NCBI GenBank assembly: GCA_035478715.1
Contig: DATIJK010000050.1
Coordinates: forward strand, 1-64,000
Length of the DNA: 64,000 bases
Reading direction: 5' to 3'
Source of the DNA: JAICLK01 sp035478715
Lineage (GTDB): Bacteria; Patescibacteriota; Saccharimonadia; Saccharimonadales; UBA4665
Shown: positions 8,804 to 15,688 of the stretch, piece after piece
Layout: each line of letters begins with the position of its first letter
How positions within the stretch are numbered: the first letter of the stretch is position 1
The notes under the pieces: model-generated
The model's input: the letters and a program-made list of their open reading frames with translations, nothing else
What the model was told of the DNA's origin: nothing
Databases searched by the model: none
Position numbers and translations under genes: made by a program

Positions 8804-9304
8804 TTATGCCTGTTGTAATGCAGCCGCCAAAGATTTCGCGAATGCTGTACTGGTGTCGGTAGCACCGGTAACCGAGTCAACATTAGCACTCTGGGACTTG
8901 ATGGCTTCCTGTTTAAGAACCGGCAAAGATTGGTTGCTGACATCCTGCGTGTGCGGGTTGTCATTCGGATACTGCAAAAGGTTTACAGTAACCAGTTTGC
9001 CGCCGCTAATTACCGCGCTAACCTGCACCATACCGTAAAAAGCATCTTCAACTGATCCAGTGTATGTTCCGTCTTTAAATCCGGAACTTGTTGCGCTACT
9101 CGGAGTCGGGCTGGTAGTTGGCGTAGTAGAACTCGAATCAGGACTTGGCGACAAAGACGAAGAATTGCCCGTACCATTATTTGACGTAGCTGCAACATTG
9201 GATTTCGCACTATTATTGCGTGCAAAAAATGAATATGCGACAAATGCTGCCACGACAACCACTCCCAAAATAATCTTTTTGATTTGTGACCCTGAGTTTT
9301 TCAT
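8804..9304 (-). CDS. Membrane-anchored FMN-binding domain protein
   Basis: A 166-residue protein: N-terminal transmembrane helix (about 10-27), a Ser/Thr/Pro-rich spacer (to about 72), then an FMN-binding domain like the C-terminus of RnfG/NqrC. DGTYTGSVEDAFYGMVQVSA and VTVNLLQYPND are typical strands, and DSVTGATDTS (143-152) is the flavinylation motif, with Thr149 the expected attachment site. First gene of the operon with apbE and the RnfD-FNR fusion. Known family role: one-electron flavin carrier outside the membrane. The terminal acceptor is not visible here. Confidence 0.88.
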   Translation of the reverse strand: MKNSGSQIKKIILGVVVVAAFVAYSFFARNNSAKSNVAATSNNGTGNSSSLSPSPDSSSTTPTTSPTPSSATSSGFKDGTYTGSVEDAFYGMVQVSAVISGGKLVTVNLLQYPNDNPHTQDVSNQSLPVLKQEAIKSQSANVDSVTGATDTSTAFAKSLAAALQQA

Positions 9305-9421
9305 ATGGCTATATTATATATAGTATCTTAATAATTGCTGAATACTGGCAAAATGCCAGATTACAAGCAGTCTCCAAAGATACTATAACGCTGCAGATTC
9401 ATTTTTGTTACAGAAGCCCAA

Positions 9422-9994
9422 TCACTTTGCTATTTTTTGTTTTCGAATCAGAATGACCACATCAACCGCACCATTTGCAATAAATATGTAAAGAGGGTAC
9501 ACAAGCAGCGCGAACGAAAGTTCGCCGACGGCCAAGGCCGCAAATAAGCCCCCTAAACTTGCCAACAGCCACGAAGAAAACGTTTCGGACTGAGGATCTT
9601 CATACGTTTTGATAATCGTGAGAACTGCGCCGATCGCGTCGACCCCAATCGTTATAAGTAATGCGGTCATGGGTTGTTTCGTGAAGTACCAGATGATCAA
9701 GCCTATTCCTGCCAGCAGTAATGCACCGATGTCCCGCTTGCTGTAACCGCCGGTGCCGTATTTTATCGCAAATAAAAATATCGCGAGTGTAACTAATGTA
9801 TCTGCGGCCGTTAGAAGTAGCGACCAAGTAGCGCCGTTCGCGGCCTGCGTGAGAAATGCGATGGTGCCTAGCACCGTCCATATCAAAAAAGCGCTTCGAT
9901 GCGGTTTGGTTTTCTTTTTTAAAATATCTTTGATATATGGGAATCCGGCGATTAACGGCAAAAGGCCGGATACGATACCGAAAAACTGCAGCAT
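9422..9994 (-). CDS. Polytopic membrane protein of unknown function
   Basis: 190 residues with six or seven hydrophobic segments and a basic C-terminus (IRKQKIAK). The FPYIKDILKKKTKPHRSAFL loop followed by WTVLGTIAFLTQ loosely recalls PQ-loop/SemiSWEET-like proteins, but I would not assign transport. An extended -10 (TGT + CATAAT) lies 6 nt before the ATG, so the message is probably leaderless. Confidence 0.6.
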   Translation of the reverse strand: MLQFFGIVSGLLPLIAGFPYIKDILKKKTKPHRSAFLIWTVLGTIAFLTQAANGATWSLLLTAADTLVTLAIFLFAIKYGTGGYSKRDIGALLLAGIGLIIWYFTKQPMTALLITIGVDAIGAVLTIIKTYEDPQSETFSSWLLASLGGLFAALAVGELSFALLVYPLYIFIANGAVDVVILIRKQKIAK

Positions 9995-10000
9995 GAAGCA

Positions 10001-10009
10001 ATTATGACA
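10001..10009 (-). promoter_or_regulatory. Extended -10 of the membrane protein gene, leaderless
   Basis: Minus strand TGT + CATAAT ends 6 nt before the ATG at 9994. Confidence 0.45.
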
Positions 10010-10028
10010 CAGTAAAAAAATTTACCGA

Positions 10029-10448
10029 CTATTCGGAGACGGTGACCTTGTCAGACATGTAGCAGTCAATTAGATTCTTTGTAGCCGGGAATAGATTCTC
10101 GGGAATACTGCCTTTTTCGAACCATCCCCACTTTACCCAATCGTCAGGCAGCAGTACTTTCGGCTCGCCGTCAATTATGGCAGTCGCACCTATACCGATA
10201 AAATGATTGCCAAGAGCATAATTTGCATTTACACATATGATTTCATACGAAGTTACACCACAACCAAACTCTTCATTGATGTTCCGTTTAATCGTATCGC
10301 CAAAAGATTCGCCAAAACGTATATCGCGGCCGGGTACTCCGTAAACTTGCCGCCCTTCGTAGTTCCATTGTTCAGTCATTAGCCCTAACAGAATCTTGTT
10401 TTTCCGGATTACCAATATGTCAACGTTTATCCCCGGGGTATCATTCAT
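10029..10448 (-). CDS. Nudix-fold hydrolase with degenerate Nudix box
   Basis: A 139-residue Nudix-fold protein. Nudix enzymes cleave X-linked nucleoside diphosphates using the box Gx5Ex7REUxEExGU. Here the box region is GRDIRFGESFGDTIKRNINE followed by EFG: the metal-binding glutamates of the EE pair remain, but the first Glu of RE is Asn and the leading Gly is displaced by one. This resembles sugar-nucleotide-type Nudix relatives with altered boxes. The start is fixed by an extended -10 6 nt upstream. A second Nudix protein with an almost complete box is at 42798-43235. Confidence 0.75.
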   Translation of the reverse strand: MNDTPGINVDILVIRKNKILLGLMTEQWNYEGRQVYGVPGRDIRFGESFGDTIKRNINEEFGCGVTSYEIICVNANYALGNHFIGIGATAIIDGEPKVLLPDDWVKWGWFEKGSIPENLFPATKNLIDCYMSDKVTVSE

Positions 10449-10454
10449 TGTGAA

Positions 10455-10463
10455 AGTCTAGCA
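10455..10463 (-). promoter_or_regulatory. Extended -10 of the Nudix gene, leaderless
   Basis: Minus strand TGC + TAGACT ends 6 nt before the ATG at 10448. Confidence 0.5.
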
Positions 10464-10529
10464 CATCAAACTATGCTTGCCTGCAATTTCTCGCTTGTGG
10501 TTTAATAGGAATTGAAGAAAAAGGGTGGA

Positions 10530-11819
10530 ATGTTCACAAAGAAGACCATTCGGGATATAGATTTGCATGGGAAACGCGTGCTGCTGCGCGCGGATTATAA
10601 TGTGCCGGTCGATGATAAGGGCAACATTACTGATGATTACCGGATTAAGATGTCGCTGCCGACCATCAGATATATTCTTGACCAAGACGCCAAGTTGATC
10701 ATTTGTTCGCATCTGGGTCGTCCCAAAGGACCTGATGACACTAAAAACAGCCTGTTTCCGGTCGCTAAACGATTGAAAGAGTTGCTTGATAGAGATGTTG
10801 AATTCGTTCCAGAGTGTGTCGGCGAACGCGCCGAAAAAGTGGCACAAATTCTGCGTGAACGGCAGGTTGCATTATTGGAAAATCTGCGGTTCCATAAGGA
10901 AGAAGAAGAAAACGACGACGGCTTTGCCCGGCAACTCGCAAGCCTGGCAGACGTGTTCGTGCAGGATGGGTTCGGTGTCGTACACCGTGCCCACGCGAGT
11001 ACGGATGCGATTACGCGGCATCTGCCCAGTGTGGCAGGCTTCCTGCTAGAAAAAGAAGTAGATACCATCACGAACGTCATGGAAAATCCGGCACGTCCGC
11101 TGGTCGCGGTGGTCGGTGGGGCTAAGATTGCCGATAAACTTGACATCATACATAAATTTATTGATATCGCCGATATGGTTGCGATCGGCGGCGCGATGGC
11201 CAACACATTTTTGATGGCGGAGCATATCCATGTTGGGTCTAGCCTGGTCGACAAGGATGAGCTTGGGGTCGCGCGCGAAATCCTTGAAAAAGCCAAACAC
11301 AAGGCACGCAATCAGCACTTCGTGTTTTACCTGCCGCAAGACGGCGTGGTTGCAAACAGGATTAACAAGATTGCACCAACCCGGATTGTCGACTGGAGCG
11401 CCCACATCATCGCAGATATCGAAAATTACCCGAAGCGTCCGCCACATCAGGCAAGTTACGTCCGCGAAGACGAAAAAATTCTGGATATCGGCCCGTTTTC
11501 CGGCGCTTTCATCGCCGGCAGTCTTCAATTGGCGCAAACGGTGGTATGGAACGGCACGGTCGGCGTAACAGAAACAGCCGGGCTGCAAGGTCCGATCGGT
11601 CCTTACTCGCATGGGACTGATCTGCTGATTGAAGCGATGACCGGCCAGTTCGGTCATCGGCCGTTCAGCCTGGTCGGCGGAGGTGATACATCCGGCTATA
11701 TCGAGGAACGGAATCTGGTAAAAGCGTTCAACCACGTGTCGACCGGCGGCGGAGCCAGCCTTGAATTGATGGCCGGCCGCAAATTGCCGGGCGTTGAAGC
11801 CCTGGAGAATAAGGATTAA
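10530..11819 (+). CDS. pgk: Phosphoglycerate kinase
   Basis: About 429 residues from the ATG at 10530, preferred over the TTG at 10512 because AAGG at 10521-10524 is spaced 5 nt from it. Glycolytic enzyme, 1,3-bisphosphoglycerate + ADP to 3-phosphoglycerate + ATP. Motifs: RVLLRADYNVPVD, ICSHLGRPKG, ENLRFHKEE, a substrate-binding HRAHAST, VVGGAKIADK, and the C-terminal nucleotide loop VGGGDTSGYIE followed by HVSTGGGASLELMAG. It is about 30 residues longer than common bacterial Pgk. tpiA follows after 27 nt, forming a lower-glycolysis operon. Confidence 0.95.
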   Translation: MFTKKTIRDIDLHGKRVLLRADYNVPVDDKGNITDDYRIKMSLPTIRYILDQDAKLIICSHLGRPKGPDDTKNSLFPVAKRLKELLDRDVEFVPECVGERAEKVAQILRERQVALLENLRFHKEEEENDDGFARQLASLADVFVQDGFGVVHRAHASTDAITRHLPSVAGFLLEKEVDTITNVMENPARPLVAVVGGAKIADKLDIIHKFIDIADMVAIGGAMANTFLMAEHIHVGSSLVDKDELGVAREILEKAKHKARNQHFVFYLPQDGVVANRINKIAPTRIVDWSAHIIADIENYPKRPPHQASYVREDEKILDIGPFSGAFIAGSLQLAQTVVWNGTVGVTETAGLQGPIGPYSHGTDLLIEAMTGQFGHRPFSLVGGGDTSGYIEERNLVKAFNHVSTGGGASLELMAGRKLPGVEALENKD

Positions 11820-11846
11820 ACATGAGTGTTAAAATAGGCGGTAACC

Positions 11847-12638
11847 ATGCGTAAAGTTATGATCGCGGCCAACTGGAAGATGCACCTGAATGTGCAACAG
11901 GCGAGCTTGCTCGTGCACCGGTTGAACGAACGCATCAAAGTGCATCGCGACATCGAAGTTGTGCTTGCGCCAAGTATGCTCTGCCTGCAACCGCTCAGTT
12001 TGGATATTGACCGCCGCAAATTCCGATTAGCGGCGCAAGATGCATACTACAAGGATGATGGCCCGTACACGGGTGAAGTCAGCTTTACGATGATCCGCGA
12101 TATCGTGCATTATTCAATAATCGGCCATTCCGGCAGACGGATTTATTTCCATGAAACGCTCGAAGAAACCCGGGACAAAGTAGAAGCGGCAGTCCGAAAC
12201 GAAATTACGCCCATACTTTGTGTCGGCGAGACAAAAGAAGAACGGAAAGACGGCATGACTAAACAGGTTTTGCATGACCAGATTGTTACCGCATTGTACA
12301 AATTGACCGCTGAGGAAGTCGCAGAGATGGTGATTGCTTACGAACCAGTCTGGGCAATTAGTACATTCGACGGGGAAGTCGCTAAACCGCACGATGTGCA
12401 AGACGCTTTCAAATTCGTCAGATTCCAGGTTGCCGAGCTATACGGCGAAAAAACCGCCAAAGCCATTCGAGTCTTATATGGCGGCAGTGTCGATGACCAT
12501 GATGCCCGCGCATATCTCGAAGTTCCAGGTTGCGACGGTGTACTGGTGGGGGCGGCAAGTTTGAATTATATGCAGTTCAGCGGAATTGTTGATAGCGCTT
12601 ACCGAATGCTCCATGAATTAGGTGATGCTGAGGATTAA
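11847..12638 (+). CDS. tpiA: Triosephosphate isomerase, divergent loop 6
   Basis: 263 residues. Interconverts dihydroxyacetone phosphate and glyceraldehyde-3-phosphate. Catalytic Lys11 (NWKMH), His94 (IIGHSGRR) and Glu166 (AYEPVWAI) are present, as is the phosphate loop YGGSVD. Two normally invariant features differ: the Glu after Ser in GHSERR is Gly96, and the loop-6 hinge GTG is S-T-F (172-174) with a slightly longer loop up to VAKP. Second gene of the pgk operon; the downstream gene starts 2 nt after its stop. Probably functional given the catalytic triad, but the lid may move differently. Confidence 0.93.
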   Translation: MRKVMIAANWKMHLNVQQASLLVHRLNERIKVHRDIEVVLAPSMLCLQPLSLDIDRRKFRLAAQDAYYKDDGPYTGEVSFTMIRDIVHYSIIGHSGRRIYFHETLEETRDKVEAAVRNEITPILCVGETKEERKDGMTKQVLHDQIVTALYKLTAEEVAEMVIAYEPVWAISTFDGEVAKPHDVQDAFKFVRFQVAELYGEKTAKAIRVLYGGSVDDHDARAYLEVPGCDGVLVGAASLNYMQFSGIVDSAYRMLHELGDAED

Positions 12639-12640
12639 TC

Positions 12641-13486
12641 ATGGATTTATTGCCGCAGCATTCCGACTCAGATAACGATACGAATAATCCTATAAACTCC
12701 GAAAATGGTGCCGAGCGAAAACCGGAAGCGAAACCATCAATTCCAGCCGCTCCGAAAGCGTTTGATATTTTCAGCCCGAATAAAACCGCACCGCCGGCAT
12801 CTTCACGGCCAATCATTGTCAGCCATAAAGCGATGGCGAAGGATACGACCGTCACCGGCAACCAGGAAGTACTGAAACAGGAAAACAGGGAAGCGACCGC
12901 ACCGCCACCTCAAGAAGAACGCCGGCAAATGCTCGACACGCATAAAAAAGTCAATCTGCAACCGGTAAACGGCGAAGCTGAATCGGACAAAAAAGAGGAA
13001 GAGCACACTGAACACGCTGATGAAAGACTGCAGCATCCGCCAGATTCAATTGAGAAATCCGAAAATCCGCCTGAATATGACCATCCGCTTGAGGCTAATA
13101 AGCCAGACAATAGCGAGCATTCGCATGTCGAACCGAAGTTTGAAACTTTTGATGCGAAACCTGTTGATAAAGCACCGGCAACCGAACCTGAACCGAAACA
13201 TGATGAGCCGAAAGCGCCATCGGCAGCGTTTTCTGCGCCCGAGCATACGGATCAATCTCCTGTTGCACCAGAAACCCACGATAAGGACGAACTATTGATT
13301 CCAGCGCACACTGGGGGCGGTTATAACGAGCCGGTTCAGGATTCAGAAGAACAATTCAACCAGTTCGTGGTGAGCCACCACAAAACCGCTCGCCAAAAGT
13401 GGCTGAAAAAATTCGGTATCATTTTCGCCGTAGTACTAGCCGCTGCGGCAATCCTAGGCGTTGTGATATGGAAAACAAGCTCTTGA
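12641..13486 (+). CDS. Acidic, low-complexity tail-anchored protein
   Basis: 281 residues, third gene of the pgk-tpiA operon (2-nt gap). Residues 1 to about 250 are rich in Pro, Glu, Lys and Asp and look disordered (repeated EPKHDEPKAP-like stretches). A single transmembrane helix sits at the very C-terminus (IIFAVVLAAAAILGVVIW), so the long tail is probably cytosolic with the anchor in the membrane. No enzymatic motif. The operon position may be only transcriptional economy; function unknown. Confidence 0.7.
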   Translation: MDLLPQHSDSDNDTNNPINSENGAERKPEAKPSIPAAPKAFDIFSPNKTAPPASSRPIIVSHKAMAKDTTVTGNQEVLKQENREATAPPPQEERRQMLDTHKKVNLQPVNGEAESDKKEEEHTEHADERLQHPPDSIEKSENPPEYDHPLEANKPDNSEHSHVEPKFETFDAKPVDKAPATEPEPKHDEPKAPSAAFSAPEHTDQSPVAPETHDKDELLIPAHTGGGYNEPVQDSEEQFNQFVVSHHKTARQKWLKKFGIIFAVVLAAAAILGVVIWKTSS

Positions 13487-13590
13487 GTTGATTCAAAAGC
13501 TGAAATGATAAATATTTAGCAGTCTAATTTAGTAGTCATCGTTGTAATTATAGCAAAAAATTTTTGAAATTAACTAAAATAATTTGGAAT

Positions 13591-14808
13591 TTAAGACCTG
13601 CCGGCAATAGATAAAAAGTACTCATAATCCCTAGACTGGCTAGTCTGCAGTACCTCGAAGCCGTTCTTGTGGAATAAGCTATTGACTCCGGCAGCGTTCA
13701 AGTGGCGGTATCTGAACACTTGTATCGTGTCGCCTTTGTGTAATTTAATTAAATGTTCGACGCTGTTCAAATGAATTTTGATTGACACGTCGATTTTGAG
13801 TTTGGCTCCGATAAATCGCTCATTTTTGGCTTCGTCATATTTAAACACAACGTCGTACATAGACTCATCAAGGTTCAATAAATTGATGGTCGTCCTATGA
13901 TGACGTGCTAACGTAGGAACTTGCGACGGTTTCGAGTAAAAGTCGAAAAATTGGCGGGAATTCGGTGTGTCGAGCTTTAGTTCGCATATGAATAAGTCGT
14001 CAGGCTGCATGCTCCTATTGATGATTCTTAGCACATCATCCGGAACCGCGAAATTTCCAATTGTTCCTCCAAACAGAAGAATTAGATTTATCGGGATGTC
14101 TTTATTTTGCATGTAATCATCCGCGAGTATGTCGCCGAATTCATCGTGGGTAAAGTCTCGTTCGTAAAATTCAAATTTAGGTTTATTACCAAACCAAGAG
14201 ACAAGGTTCCCCTCTGCAATATCAAGCATGTTTTTGCTTAAATCTATGCCAATGTATCTATTTAACAAGCCTTTTTCGATAAAATGCTGCAGCAGACCTT
14301 TAACGGGCAAAGCGTTGCCAACGCCAAGGTCAATAATGTTTACGCGTTTATAATTCCCGATCAATCTGTCGAGGCTATCCAAATTCGACTCGAGCAATTC
14401 TCGGCAGGATTTAAGTATGTTAGCGCTTTCTTCTGAATCCAATCTGTTCGCATAGTCATTCCACGCATCAGCCCCGGCGTTGACATAGTTGAACTGCATG
14501 GGGATTTCTTTGCGGAAATTTATGCTGGAAATAATTTCGACGATCTGTTTCGCGTCAAATAATTCATAAAATTCGGGTCTAGGGCTGACGACTTTGTAGC
14601 CGCGCTTGTTCTTATATTTTTCACCTCTGGTGACAAGCTCTTTGATCACATTGATATTCTTTGTTATATCCGCGATGTAGCTTCGGCCGTTGACCTCGTA
14701 TAACTGTAAATCAAGTTTGCCTGCCTGAGAAGCATCAATCCAGTTGCGCACAGACTTTTCTGATACGTGGAATTGTTCAGCAAGTTCGGTGTTTTTGAAA
14801 TACTTCAA
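13591..14808 (-). CDS. HTH domain fused to EgtD-like (histidine-specific type) methyltransferase
   Basis: 405 residues starting at TTG (14808), supported by AGGAG six nt upstream. Residues 1-60 form a helix-turn-helix (LAEQFHVSEKSVRNWIDASQ) followed by a wing-like NGRSYIADIT. From about 75 on it is a SAM-dependent methyltransferase of the EgtD/Methyltransf_33 type: NIIDLGVGNALPVKGLLQHF (SAM loop), RYIGIDLSKNMLDIAEG, and LLFGGTIGNF, the family's signature. EgtD trimethylates histidine in ergothioneine synthesis, but no egtB or other ergothioneine gene is here. The HTH suggests DNA binding or a sensor role. A fusion I do not recognise as standard. Confidence 0.75.
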   Translation of the reverse strand: MKYFKNTELAEQFHVSEKSVRNWIDASQAGKLDLQLYEVNGRSYIADITKNINVIKELVTRGEKYKNKRGYKVVSPRPEFYELFDAKQIVEIISSINFRKEIPMQFNYVNAGADAWNDYANRLDSEESANILKSCRELLESNLDSLDRLIGNYKRVNIIDLGVGNALPVKGLLQHFIEKGLLNRYIGIDLSKNMLDIAEGNLVSWFGNKPKFEFYERDFTHDEFGDILADDYMQNKDIPINLILLFGGTIGNFAVPDDVLRIINRSMQPDDLFICELKLDTPNSRQFFDFYSKPSQVPTLARHHRTTINLLNLDESMYDVVFKYDEAKNERFIGAKLKIDVSIKIHLNSVEHLIKLHKGDTIQVFRYRHLNAAGVNSLFHKNGFEVLQTSQSRDYEYFLSIAGRS

Positions 14809-15005
14809 CTGGAACTCCTTATGTTTAATATAATCGTTAAACTAAATATATAATACGACTTGACATGTTCCGATACAACCACGTATCATATTTATATAGC
14901 CAAACAAAATGGGCTAGAAACTTCCCAAAATAATCCGAAACTTTATCACACATACGCAAAAAACACAATGCATTTTATAACGCTAAATATGGGAGCAGGT
15001 ACGCT

Positions 15006-15503
15006 ATGGCAGCTACATTCATTAAGCAATCATCAACGTTTAAGCAGGGCCGAAGCACAAGTCTTAGGCATGCAGCCGCTGCTATAGTGGGTCATGAAAC
15101 TACTGAAGTCGCTGCTACAAATACGTTCTTGACATGGTGTACATCTGATGTCGCCGAAAGCACTTTCGCTACCATAGTATCCGCATTGTATTACTTACCC
15201 CAGAATTTTATGCTTATGCTACCACGCTCAATTGCCAGCGCATCATGGCTGACGGGCATGATTTCAGGTTCAGCCGCGGTCAAGAGCCAAATCCAATATT
15301 ATGACAACGAAGACTCATCAAAAGATGGGTCTTTTTCTTTGAAAGATGCAGACGCAGTTATTGGCGGCGACGAGGATAACCATGTTGCAATCATGCCTGC
15401 TAATAAATACTCGGAATTTGCCGCTAAAGATTTCAGTTTTGCTGTTGGACGTAGTCCGGAAGCTATAGCCAGCGCCCTACTAAAACTAGCTAGAGACGAA
15501 TAG
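15006..15503 (+). CDS. Hypothetical protein
   Basis: 165 residues, ATG preceded by GGAG about 9 nt upstream. No recognisable domain. A moderately hydrophobic region (VSALYYLPQNFMLMLPRS) lies at about 58-75 and the C-terminal third is acidic (DNEDSSKDGS, GGDEDNHVAIM). The preceding 197 bp (14809-15005) appear non-coding. A long imperfect inverted repeat follows immediately after the stop. Confidence 0.5.
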   Translation: MAATFIKQSSTFKQGRSTSLRHAAAAIVGHETTEVAATNTFLTWCTSDVAESTFATIVSALYYLPQNFMLMLPRSIASASWLTGMISGSAAVKSQIQYYDNEDSSKDGSFSLKDADAVIGGDEDNHVAIMPANKYSEFAAKDFSFAVGRSPEAIASALLKLARDE

Positions 15504-15504
15504 A

Positions 15505-15620
15505 AGCCACACACTTCGGCACATTTTGCCCGCAAAATTGCGCTCCGCACTCGCCGTACCTAAAGTACGACTCCTTTACGGTGCTCGTTTTGCGAACAAA
15601 CTGCACCAAAGTGTGAGACT
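15505..15620. repeat. Long imperfect inverted repeat
   Basis: Two arms of about 55 nt (15505-15559 and 15565-15620) meet at a perfect core GTAC-CTAAA-GTAC. The outer ends also pair (CACACTTCGG against CCAAAGTGTG) and the middle CGCAAAA blocks match, with mismatches between. It lies between a hypothetical gene and pcrA, both on the plus strand. It could act as a structured terminator or be a dispersed palindromic element; no T-run follows. Confidence 0.5.
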
Positions 15621-15671
15621 TCTTTGGCGCTAATTGAACGACTTAAAAATGGCGAGAAATTTGGTGGAAAT

Positions 15672-15680
15672 TGGTACAAT
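15672..15680 (+). promoter_or_regulatory. Extended -10 upstream of pcrA
   Basis: TGG + TACAAT (15675-15680) ends 8 nt before a GTG at 15689, which supports that GTG as a leaderless start. Confidence 0.4.
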
Positions 15681-15688
15681 TGGTGACT

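Noticed and set aside
10637..11311. Long minus-strand frame inside pgk
   Set aside because: Antisense shadow of a firmly identified gene; Ser/Arg/Thr-rich composition typical of shadows.
13591..14808. Ergothioneine biosynthesis
   Set aside because: Only an EgtD-like domain is present and no EgtB or other pathway gene, and it is fused to an HTH.
14860..15087. 75-codon plus-strand frame upstream of the 15006 gene
   Set aside because: Overlaps the better supported frame, which has a Shine-Dalgarno and longer open length.
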